Assembly: GCA_003427395.1 (NCBI GenBank)
Contig: BFEA01000010.1
Span: 1,036,146 to 1,088,369, forward strand
Reading direction: 5' to 3'
From: Chara braunii
Lineage: Eukaryota > Streptophyta > Charophyceae > Charales > Characeae
DNA length: 52,224 nucleotides
A program made the position numbers and the translations under genes. The notes beneath the pieces were generated by a model, which had not been told where the DNA came from, did no database searches, and was given only the letters and a program-made list of their open reading frames with translations. Shown here piece after piece: positions 11,340-19,790 of this stretch. Position 1 is the stretch's first letter, and the number at the start of each line of letters is the position of its first letter.

Positions 11340-11760
11340 CCGCGCGGTCGCCTTGCCCGGAGTACCCTGCCTCGGAAGGCCTGGTTCGGAATGTACCTCT
11401 TCGGAAAGCCCGGTTCGAATGGTACCTCTTCGAAAGGCCCGGTTCTGATGTACCTCTTTGGGAGGCCCGGTTCAGGAAAGTGTCCCTTCGGAGTCCCGGA
11501 GCTTAGAGACGGGTCCGCCACGGTCCCCAGTCCGCCATGTGCCCCCCCTGGAAGCCCAAATCTCAAAGTACCCTTTCGGAGGACCCGCTTCGGAAAGATG
11601 CCTCTTGGTAGTGCCGAAGGCTCGATGTGACCCGTCGTGGCTCCTAGACCGCTGTGCGCCCCAATGGGGAGCCCGGTTGCAAATGTGCCTGTTCAAAGGC
11701 CCGCTTCAGATTGTACCTCTTCGGAAGGCCCGCTTCAGATTGCACCTCTTGGTGTTGGTT
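11340..11760. repeat. ~30-bp tandem repeat, GTACCTCTTCGGAAGGCCCG type
   Basis: Diverged units of about 25-35 bp follow each other, each with a TACCTCTT(C/T)GGAAGGCCCGGTTC-like core. Clear members are near 11373, 11395, 11423, 11451, 11571, 11601, 11690 and 11716. The frames open across this block on both strands (for example Gly/Pro/Arg-rich ones) follow from the repeat and are not genes. Confidence 0.8.
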
Positions 11761-11800
11761 CCGAGGTCTTCCCCCTCAAAGTGTCTGCCCAAAGTGCCCC

Positions 11801-12150
11801 ATCGCCGCACTCTTGAATGTGTGCTCGAGGCGCCTGTCCACCTCGTCTCGATACTGCCCGGAGAACTTGTTCACCGTGCCCTCGAGTAGTGAGACCAAAG
11901 TACCCGTTCACCGCACCTTGATACAGCCCGAAATGCCTGTTCACAGCGCCCTCGAGTAGTAAGCCCTAGGTACCTATTCACCATGTCCTGATACAGCCCA
12001 ATATGGCTGTTCACAGCGCCCTCGAGTAGTAAGCCCTAGGTACCTGTTCATCGTGTTCTGATACAGCCCAATATGCCTGTTCACAGCGCCCCCGAGTGGT
12101 AAGCCCTAGGTACCTGTTCACCGTGTCCTTGACTCGTGCGCCCGAAGTGC
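11801..12150. repeat. 70-bp minisatellite, about five copies
   Basis: The landmark TCACAGCGCC/TCACCGTGCC followed by CTCGAGTAGT lies at 11871, 11941, 12011 and 12081, a spacing of exactly 70 bp. A more diverged unit precedes them near 11801. Later units are the most alike (AAGCCCTAGGTACCTGTTCA), which fits recent expansion at that end. Not coding. Confidence 0.9.
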
Positions 12151-12179
12151 CTGGTTCTACATACCCCTTCGCATGTGAG

Positions 12180-12590
12180 AAAGTGTCTCTCCCGTGCCCA
12201 TAGGCGCTCCGGAGGGGCGCGCCCTCGTGCGCGAGTGCCCGTTGCTGCGTCCACGTGCGCCCATGCCCGCTAGTGCTTGGGGCGGCTGCGCGTTAGTGCG
12301 CTCTTCGCTGTGAGTGCTCGGGAGGACTGCGCCCAGCCGCATCCGTGCCGGTAGGTGCTCGGGGGACCTGCGCCCTAGCGCGCCCTTGCGTAATAGGGCT
12401 TAGGGGAGGTTGCGCCCTAGTGCGAACGAGCCCTGCGCCCATGCCCCTTGATGACGCGTAGGACTGCGCGGTGTCACGCGCCTGTGCATGCGGCTTACCT
12501 GCCTGTGCGTAAGGTCGCGCGACCGTCCGCTTGGTGCATGGGAGGGGATCGTGCGCGGCTGCACGCTTGTGCGCTGGTGCGGGGGGGGGG
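12180..12590. repeat. GTGCGC-rich low-complexity block
   Basis: Degenerate GTGCGCC/TGCGCCC words repeat every 20-40 bp and end in a G9-10 run near 12582-12591. A matching block lies at 18790-19020, beyond the other end of element A'. The two may be flanking GC-rich sequence or terminal parts of the element. Long frames here are artefacts of composition. Confidence 0.65.
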
Positions 12591-12980
12591 GATCGCGTTA
12601 TCGAGCGCATCGGCCCTCGCGTGAACGAGGGCCCTTCCGGCCATGTCACGCAGGAGAAAAAACAGATAACAAAAAGAGAGACAACTCCGAAGCGACGCAT
12701 AATTAATCCCGCGAGCCGCCGAGACGGGTGCGAGGTCGCGTCGATCCTTCGCCACTCTAGCCGGGTGCGCCAGCTGTACATCCCACTGTCCCCTACGACA
12801 GGATAGGTTTCCGCGGAGCATGAGCTTGTCTTCCCTAAGAGGCTGTCACCACCCTTAGGGGTGTATCCCAACCGAGCTACCGATCCACATGCGAAAGCTT
12901 TTAAATGTTATTACAGAGGTGGATCAGCCGAGGGCGTTTGCTCGTACGCTGTAGTATAGGTATATGTGATTAAATGCCTG
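12590..12980 (-). repeat. 3' core of element A, copy 1
   Basis: About 390 bp are shared with 28030-28470 (+) and 48250-48690 (+). Landmarks on the minus strand, in order, are ACGAGCAAACGCCCTCGGC, a GAAAGCTTTCGCAT-like word (the reverse of ATGCGAAAGC at 12890), TCGGTAGCTCGG, a CCCTAAGGGTGGTGACA hairpin, CCTATCCTGTCGTAGGGG, CAGCTGGCGCACCCGGC and GCGTGACATGGCCGG. It is the best conserved part of A. No protein frame is common to the three copies. Confidence 0.85.
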
Positions 12981-13583
12981 TTGGACCCGGACGTCGTTCG
13001 TCACTTAGGGCACTGATCTCCTAAGGATGGAGCGTACGCCAATCGACTAGAGCGGTTTTTAATCAGGTATAAAAACAAACAATAATTTCACCCTAGTCCC
13101 TTGCTTTCAGTTTCTACATACAAACATAGATATATTTATAGTTTAGTCAGACGAAAATCACAAAACAATACACATAAAATTATTCTTTCACTCATCCAAC
13201 TTGACAATTATAACACAACTTTTTTGATAGGTTTTGGTCTGATGAAAAAAAGGTCATGCTTATGGTTTTTCTTCTCGTTGCAAGCTTATTTTATAAGTTG
13301 ACGTTTAAATTTCTTTGCCTTTCAAGATCATATTTAAAACGCCTTTCGGCTTACTTTTATTGACTTTTTTCTTACCTATGTATTTACCCCTCAATGCCAA
13401 AGCATGATAGTGAAATCATTGGGGTAGTCCGAATACCAGCCATCCGGCGGTCCTAACTACACAGAGTGTTTTGTTTTGTTTTGAGATTACCTCGTGAAAC
13501 TATAAGTTATATGGTTTCCTCAACGGGACTGAGTCCATGCGAAGTGTTTTCTAAAATCTAAGTAAGATTTCAGAAGACGACGT

Positions 13584-14141
13584 CTAACCCTGGTAAACCT
13601 GTTGCCCACCACTCACCTGTGCCTCCAACAAATGTAAACGTGTCAGCTCGTCGTCGTCGAAAATCAGGGTAGACACTCGTCCACATCGCATGACTCTAAT
13701 GATTCGAGTATTATAGAAGGAGGTCATCCGAGAGGCTAACCTCCAAACTGTAACTCGGAGAGGTCGATTAAGCCCAAATAGGTGTCGAGTTTCTGTGTCC
13801 CGGATCCGGACGATGCCAAGACGCCTGCCGGACGAGGTAATCGTAATACTCACAATGACTCGAGAGAGACATTGGAGGTTACTCGCGCGGTGGAAATACA
13901 AAGTATATCCGTAAAGCTCGTCGGTAGTCCGAGCCGTGTTGGCTCAGAAATCCGCGCGAGTATTAGGGAAAAATCCCTCGCCATTTTGAAGCAGTCCAAT
14001 GAAGCCGAACCAGTCGATAGGAGATCCATCTCGAACTCGTAAAAGTCGCACCGCACTCCTGATGAGGTCCTCCTCGTGTGTATCACGAACCAGCAGATAC
14101 CTCGGGATTGTCAGGTTTTGTCGTGCTCTAGGCATCTGCAT
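13584..14141 (-). pseudogene. Unrecognised coding remnant, frameshifted (downstream part)
   Basis: Three overlapping minus-strand frames between 14141 and 13584 appear to be pieces of one broken protein. The reading passes from MPRARQNLTIPRYLLVRDTH through a frame change near 14040-14090 to CDFYEFEMDLLSTGSA, and through another near 13850-13900 to a piece ending VSTLIFDDDELTRLHLLEAQ and stop at 13584. That last piece has the same strand-like pattern as parts of the 8272-10002 protein (YLSLDEWKFLVIDAP). The similarity is weak and by eye. No known domain is recognised. Confidence 0.4.
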
Positions 14142-14158
14142 ATCAGAACGAATCCAAA

Positions 14159-14671
14159 TTAGTCGCGTAAGAACTCCTCGAGTTCTTCAGCTTCATCTTC
14201 CAAATCATCATCATATAAAGTTTCGGCTCCTATAATAGCGAACCTATTGGCACGTATCCGCTCTGTGTAGTATATGCCAAAGAATGGATCTTGTCGCTCA
14301 TTTAGCCAAAGCACGTAACAAACGAACGTTAACCTTATTTCAGGGATCTCGTCCACCCGTGGATTGAGTTCGTATGGCTGCAATATCACCAAGTTCATAT
14401 TAACGAAGTGACGTTCGGGCAATGGCGGCGCGAACTCGTAGTGAATAGCATCCAAGTCGGCCGGTCTCCTGAAAATAAGCCGTCTAAGGGGTCTCTGCGC
14501 ACTGCCATCCCAAAACCGCGGAACGTCCTCCTCTTAGTACAACTCTGAAGGGTTATAAACAAGTCGGTCTATCCTTTCTACTCTTTCTCTATTACGCCTT
14601 TGGATTTCGACCCTTTCAGCCGCCGAATCGTGGTCGTAGAAAAGGAACAAGTCCATGGATCCCGTAGCCAT
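14159..14671 (-). pseudogene. Unrecognised coding remnant with AG|ATG leader
   Basis: From ATG 14671 one minus-strand frame runs to TAA 14161-14159 (170 codons), with one in-frame TAA at 14536. The protein begins with a charged Arg/Glu-rich part (RVEIQRRNRERVERI), has a central hydrophobic part (EIRLTFVCYVLWLNERQDPF) and ends in an acidic tail (DDDLEDEAEELEEFL). The sequence just before ATG, TGATACTTTGTTTTAG, looks like a splice acceptor placed directly before the start codon. It also resembles the leader of the 10002 ORF. The frame lies inside element A' and is missing from copy A, so it may be cargo or the decayed A gene. Confidence 0.5.
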
Positions 14672-15954
14672 CTAAAACAAAGTATCACTTAAAACATTTG
14701 TCTGCCTTCTGGCACGTGCTTCTTATGGCATGGCCAGCCACGTCTGGAGTGTCTAAATACAACCCGTTTGGCTAGTAGGACACGAACTGGGTTGATTGTG
14801 GCACCAGTTCCCCATACGTCAGTGGCTCCTAAAATGACCACCAAAGGAATGCTATGACAGTTCCTCCTTACGTAAGGCTCCAAGAACCTTAAGTCCGTCC
14901 GTGCAGACACTTTTGTCCATCCCCCTGGGAGGTGGTCTGGGATACTCCTCCTCGCCCGAGCACAAAACTCGGATCTCAGAAGTCGGGCCGTCTCCACCGA
15001 ATCGGCATAGTACCCCCCCGCAAAACGGTCCACTCTGAGTCGATAACAGGGCCGGCGCCTAAGGCAACGAACCCCCGCCCTAGATGCCTCCTAGAAGAAA
15101 GGAAAAATACCTACCCTGCGGACGAGCAAATTCTTGCCGCATGACGTCAAGAGTAACTTAGACGAAGAAAGAGGAAGTCGTAGAAAAATAGATTCATTCA
15201 GACTGACAGGTATAAATGGAAGAGGGTCATTCGGAAAAAGAATGGGTAACCTCAGGGATAAGACTAAATCAAGATGAATCTCTCTTTCTTAGGCTCGCTT
15301 CGTTCTCGTCGTCTTCTATCTCTTCTATTTATATATAGAATACAAGCACAGAGAAAAAAATTCAATCATTCTTTCACCGTCATCACCATCATCCATTTCA
15401 GTCCACACGCCGTACCTGCAGTCAAAACCCAACGACACACAGACCACCATGCAATCCTTTTCCATTGTCAGACTCCCAGTCACGCACGCAAACACACACA
15501 TTCTGTACCCTTTTTTTTTCAATGAACATTCAGTGAAAACAGGTCAAAGCAAGTGTGGGTTCATTCAGGAAAACTGAGTCAATTTAACTGACCTTGAGTG
15601 AAGTTTTAACGGTATACCCAAGAAGACCGTATAAATTTTACGCTCTCCTAACGAGACGGTTGTGGTACCCAGTCACCAAAGTGATCGACACCACTCCCTT
15701 GTTACAACGCCTCCCAAAGCACCCTCTCAGCATTCAATCACTTTCCACTAATCCAGGCGGCGTTTTCTAGTTACCGCCACTTGCGTCCAAAGTACGGTGT
15801 CTCCCCTGCGTCACCCTCACGCCACTTCAAAATGAAATTACCGCTTTGACGCACCTCCTCTGTGTCAACGTCTCACCTCCACCTAGTGCACTGATACTGT
15901 CGTAACTGTCGTAAAGTAGCGCCGCCACTTGTAAGAATATGATACTGACGCCGC

Positions 15955-16290
15955 TAAAAATTTCAGCAGCGCTCCCGCACTACCGCCGTAAAAAATCGAA
16001 GTTGCTGCCGTAAAAATTCGGCAGCGCTTCTGCACCACCGCTGAAAAAAACGGAGTTGCCGCCGTAAAAATCCGGCAGCGCTTCCGCACCACTGCTGAAA
16101 AAAAACGTGCCGCCGCAGCAGAATTTCGGCAGTACTTCGGTACATCCGCAGTAAAAGCACGTGCCGCGGAAACAGAATTTCGGCAGCACTTCCGTATTAC
16201 CGCAGTGAAACCACGTGCCGCCGCAGCAGAATTTTAGCAGCACTTCCGTACTATCGCAGTAAGACCCGGGGCCGCCGCTGTAGAATTTTG
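15955..16290 (-). repeat. Tandem 53-60 bp array with GAAGCGCTGCCG core (A')
   Basis: Minus-strand units read GCGGTGGTGCGGAAGCGCTG followed by CCG, a short A/T run and CGGCGGCAAC. Copies are near 15965, 16025, 16080, 16130, 16185, 16240 and 16290. Within each unit GCTGCCG can pair with CGGCGGC across the AT-rich loop. The same array is at 46200-46470 in copy A. Frames through it (Cys/Gly/Phe-rich) are by-products. Confidence 0.85.
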
Positions 16291-16559
16291 ACAGCACTTC
16301 CCCACTATAGTGGGAAAATTGCAAGCCAAAATTAGTAGAATTTAGCCCCCAGGCCCAAATCCCATAGCGCCGCACTGCCGCAGTCCCGCAGTACTACTGG
16401 GCCTGTCCCGTGGGACCAGCACCAGCTAGAGGTGAGGGGAGCAGAGTGCTTCCTGCCTTGGCTATGACTGCCTAGTCCTCCTCCTTGCGCTCCTCTGCAT
16501 TCCTCTAGCCTTTCCTCTCGTTGCCTCAGGCAGCAGTTCTAGCAGCCAGCACTCAAGTG

Positions 16560-18230
16560 TGCTCGTCACACACTAGCAGCACGAGTGCAATTGTGTGGCA
16601 GCTGGGAGGCAGCTGCCTTTTTTATATTGGCTGAGGAGGGCTGGACGTCACTCCAGCCCCGAGGAAAAATCGCGGGCTCACTGTGAGCCCTTGATCTGCC
16701 AAGATCCAGGGCTGACTGTGGTCGCACCACAGCCACAACCTTAGTGTGGGGCAGTTTCTTTAACTGCCCTATTTTATTCTTCTCTTTCTTTTTCCCAGCT
16801 ATCTCGGAATCTGGCAAGATAGCTGGCCTCCTGCCATTTCCAAATCCGTTTTTCTTTTATTTTTCTGATAAAGGGTTGAAAAGATACAACCTTTTTCAGT
16901 TTGATATATCTGGACCCTTTTTCCAGGGTAGATACATCGAGGAAAAGGCTGTATCTAGCCTTTTCCTTATTGACCCTTTAATTTCTAGGCTCCCTGCAAA
17001 AACTTGAGCCTGACAGTTACTTCTGGCAGCTTGTGCCAAGCACCACGTGAGGACAAGTGTCCTCACTCAAAATAGAGAAAAGAAAAGAAAAAAAACTAAC
17101 TTTCTAATTTTTGCTGCACCTGGCTTCTTCCTTGGCCAGGTGCATGCTGTTGCATGCAACAACCCTCCCTTACTTTCCTCTGCCCTTCCCTAAAAACGGG
17201 GAGGGCAATTGACAGGTTGGGAGGAGTAGGACCTCCCCCTCCCAACTCTCACGTTGTCCTCCCTTTCTCTTCTTCCACGCGAGTACTGTGGGCCGTCAGA
17301 TTCAAGATCTCGCGGCCACAGTAAGTTGGTAAAAAAAAACGAAGTGGGAGCTTTCGTGCTCCCACACAGTCCCAAAGACTGTTTTCTTCACCTACCACGA
17401 GGCAGCTGCCTTGGTTCGTTTTTCTCTTTCTGTTTTTTTTTTTTTTTTTTTTTACAGTTTTTAGTTTTTCTTCGTTTTCTCCCTCTCCCCGTTTTCCTGT
17501 CTGGTTGGGCCTCAACAACTATGGATTGGTAAGGTGGGGAGAAAACCAAAAAAAAACTTAGTAAAAAAACTACAATTAATGCCCAGAACGGGCGTCTGTA
17601 TACCCCCATAATCTGGGGGTAGATTCATTCAATGTTGCTTACAAGATAGGTAGGCAGGTAGCTCTCTCCCTCTCTCTCTCTCTCTCTCTCTTTCTCTCTG
17701 TACCTGGTCGTTATCGGCGCCAGATTCAGGCGCAGAAGCTGTTGTCCTGACTGTCGAGGCTCAGCCTCCTGATGAGTTGGTGAGACTCCAACAAAACAGT
17801 CTGGCACAGTCCCTTTTTGCCTCGTTCGTTTGAAACGAACGGGCGCTTGGTGTCTCGCAAAACGACGAGGCACCAAAAAGAAAAGAAAAAAAGAAAAAAA
17901 GAAAGAAAGAAAAAAAATCTAAACAAAATCTAAGAAAAAATATCTAACAAAAATCTAAAAACAAATAAAAAGAAACAACTTACCTGAATCTGGCAGCCCG
18001 TTTTCAACGGGCGCCTGTTTCATCGTCGGGGATACTAAGTCCCCATTACTCGTCTGGGCGCCATCTGTCGCGCCGCAGTCCATTCAATTTTAGTTTTAGT
18101 TTATATGTATATATATATATATTTTTAGGTTTCCCGTTGGCTTATGCCAACAGTCGTGCTGCGTTCGTGGGTTCACCCATGAACTGTTGAAATGCAGATC
18201 CGAGTTCGAGTCCAGTGGGACTCGAAAAAA
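16560..18230 (-). other. Run of consecutive short hairpins in element A'
   Basis: At least 16 separate, mostly perfect stem-loops follow one another. Stems (left/right arm starts) include 16597/16610 (8 bp), 16638/16652 (8), 16674/16684 (7), 16716/16726 (7), 16749/16762 (8), 16795/16817 (10), 16941/16957 (10), 17047/17058 (9), 17115/17135 (10), 17216/17238 (9), 17344/17358 (8), 17601/17614 (8), 17847/17866 (11 with one G-T), 17996/18006 (7) and 18205/18218 (9). Most linkers are T- or A-rich. Sequences of the stems are unrelated to each other. Several have counterparts at the same place in copy A. Confidence 0.8.
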
Positions 18231-18233
18231 AAA

Positions 18234-18292
18234 ATTGGACTATTTCTCGATTTATGCGTGTCATCCTTGCGTAGGGGCCATGCTAATCTCGC
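18234..18292 (-). ncRNA. 3' half of U6 snRNA embedded in repeat A' (U6-derived)
   Basis: On the minus strand this reads AGATTAGCATGGCCCC, then TACGCAAGGATGACACGCAT, then AAATCGAGAAATAGTCCAA followed by a T run. That is the U6 AGC triad, internal stem-loop and plant-type 3' end. By eye only two bases differ from the plant U6 consensus (TGCG to TACG, ATGGTCC to ATAGTCC). The U6 5' half, including ACAGAGA, is absent; GC-rich hairpin sequence stands in its place. It is therefore not a functional U6 gene but a U6 piece captured in a repeat, as in U6-chimeric retrosequences or a SINE-like unit. A more diverged copy is at 45303-45356. Confidence 0.85.
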
Positions 18293-18354
18293 GCGACCGA
18301 TCTGGACCGCGCGATCTTCCAGATCGGGCGGCCAAGGTCGACCGCGCCTCTAAA

Positions 18355-18500
18355 AAAAACGGGCAGCTCCAAAAGGAGCTTGCCCTGCGGCACCATGAGT
18401 AAGATTCGATCCCCATATCAGCAGAATGAGAGTCATGTATCGGTACCTACTGCGCTAGGTCCTGTTCCACGCTGAACAGGAGCAGCTTATCAATATGAAG
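18355..18500 (-). other. Paired hairpin module upstream of the U6-like segment (A')
   Basis: On the minus strand, CCTGTTC/GAACAGG (18474-18480 with 18461-18467) is followed by GCAGTAGGTACC, a GGGGATCGAATC box-B-like word, and the hairpin GGGCAAGCTCC-TTTT-GGAGCTGCCC (18361-18385). The U6-like part comes next. The corresponding module in A is at 45093-45237, with the same order and altered but still paired arms. A tRNA-related or other Pol III head is possible but not shown. Confidence 0.6.
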
Positions 18501-18789
18501 AGCTTGCCCAGATACCTTTCCTGCCTGCGGCCTTTCAGGTGCCGGCTGCTTGTGGCCTAGCAGGCCTGCCCCGACTGTGGCTTAGCAGGGCTGCCCTGCC
18601 TGTGGCCTGCCGGCTTACCTGCCCGTGGCCTACCCATACCGGTGTGGCCGCGGTTGGGTCGGCCATCGAACCGGGTAAGTCTTGGCATTGGCCGATCGGC
18701 CCCAAGGCTTGACGTCAAACCCCGCGGCCTGCGCCGCGGCCCTATACCCCTCGCAATCCTCTTTTTAGCCCACTTTAGTCCTGAATCGC

Positions 18790-19790
18790 GCGGCTTAGCA
18801 GAGCGGTTGCGCGGCTGCGCGCCTGCGCGCTGGTGCGCGGGGGGGGTCGCGCACGGCTACGCGCCTGTGCGCGCCCGTCCGCTGGTGCGAGGGGGGAGTT
18901 GCGCGCAACTGCGCGCCTGTGCACGCCCGTCCGCTGGTGCGCTGCTGCACACGCGTGTGCCCGTGCGTTCGTGTGTCTGTGCGCGCTGCGCGCGCTTGCA
19001 CGTTTGTGAGCGGTGGGGCGCGCGTGTGTTATAACCCAGGCACGTGCCTTCACGTACGTGGTGGAGCGTGGAGTTGTCCTTCTGCCATCTCCCGTCCACC
19101 CTTCCCTTCCCCTGTGCGTGTTACCTCTCGTCTTACTCGCGCGTTGTCTTTCCCGTGCGTGTGTCCATCCGTCGGTTCCTCCGTGCGTGTTGTCGTGCGC
19201 CCGCTCATTCGTGCGTCTCCAACTCGTGCATGCGAGAAGTGTCCCGGATCTGGGCCCGGTTTGGCTTAAATGCTCTGCCGAGCCTCCTTCAAGGAATGAG
19301 CCTCGGCCCTTGTGTGCACCGGGGCTGCCAACAACTTGCAGCGCCCCGGTACCGCGCCTGTGCCCGAGCCTGTTTGGGCCCTCGAAAAGCTCCTGACGAA
19401 AAGGGCCTCCCTGTCGGGAACCGGACCCTTTGCAGCGCCCTGGTACCGAGGCTATTCCCGAGCCTGTCCCAGGCCTATTCGGGCCTAGGCGGTCCCCATG
19501 TCCTAATGGTACCGCTTCTTGAAGAAAAATCGATCAGGGCCCCGTCGGAAAAACTGGTCCCACCCTTCGTCTTATGTTGTCCGGGCCCCCTCCAGTCTCG
19601 AGTGTCGGCCCCCGGTCTTTGTAGTGCCAATCCGTCGTATGGTTGGTAAATGTCGGTATCCCCCCTGTTCGTAGCGTCGATCCGCCGCATGGTCGGTGAG
19701 CCCCGGTCAGGTAGGATATTGTCAAGCAAGGATCTTGTCACGCGCCCTTGCAAAGGAAGTAAAGGGCGGCGTAGGGTTGGAGCCGCCCGA
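18790..19790. repeat. GTGCGC-rich block and GCGCCCC/GGTACCG duplications; no gene
   Basis: 18790-19020 repeats GCGCGCCTGTGCGC/GGTGCG words. Between 19320 and 19480, CAGCGCCCCGGTACCG...CCGAGCCTGT is duplicated about 100 bp apart. From 19610 to 19690 a CAATCCGTCGTATGGTTGGT / CGATCCGCCGCATGGTCGGT pair repeats at about 50 bp. Open frames on both strands here are GC-bias artefacts. Confidence 0.65.

Larger units (their letters stand above)
12590..18790 (-). mobile_element. Element A' (minus-strand copy of repeat A)
   Basis: Read on the minus strand, this region aligns in order with 44690-48690 on the plus strand. Shared parts in order are: a GCCTGC/GGCCAC-rich 5' part, paired hairpins, the U6-like segment, T-rich hairpin DNA, a 53-60 bp array, a TGACTC/TTCACTC stretch, a block with GTTACCCATTCTTT and GACGTCA, a block ending TAGGAGGCAT...AACGAACCCC, and a 3' core. 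Identity by eye is about 60-75%. This copy is longer because it holds coding remnants at 13.58-14.67 kb with no counterpart in A. No reverse transcriptase, integrase or transposase is visible, so its class is unknown. Confidence 0.7.

Noticed and set aside
10003-12590. A further full copy of element A upstream of the 10002 ORF
   Set aside because: Only the short leader before ATG resembles A'; I could not follow similarity further by eye.
15883-16375. Cys/Gly/Phe-rich frames on the minus strand, as in a repeat protein
   Set aside because: They are translations of the 53-60 bp tandem array and are open in more than one phase.
18187-18226. tRNA gene suggested by CGAGTTCGAGTCC (box B-like)
   Set aside because: The word is part of a 9-bp hairpin, with no acceptor stem, D-arm or A box at a suitable distance.
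18642-19649. Long frames of up to 201 codons on both strands
   Set aside because: The DNA is GTGCGC-rich low-complexity sequence where stop codons are rare on both strands.
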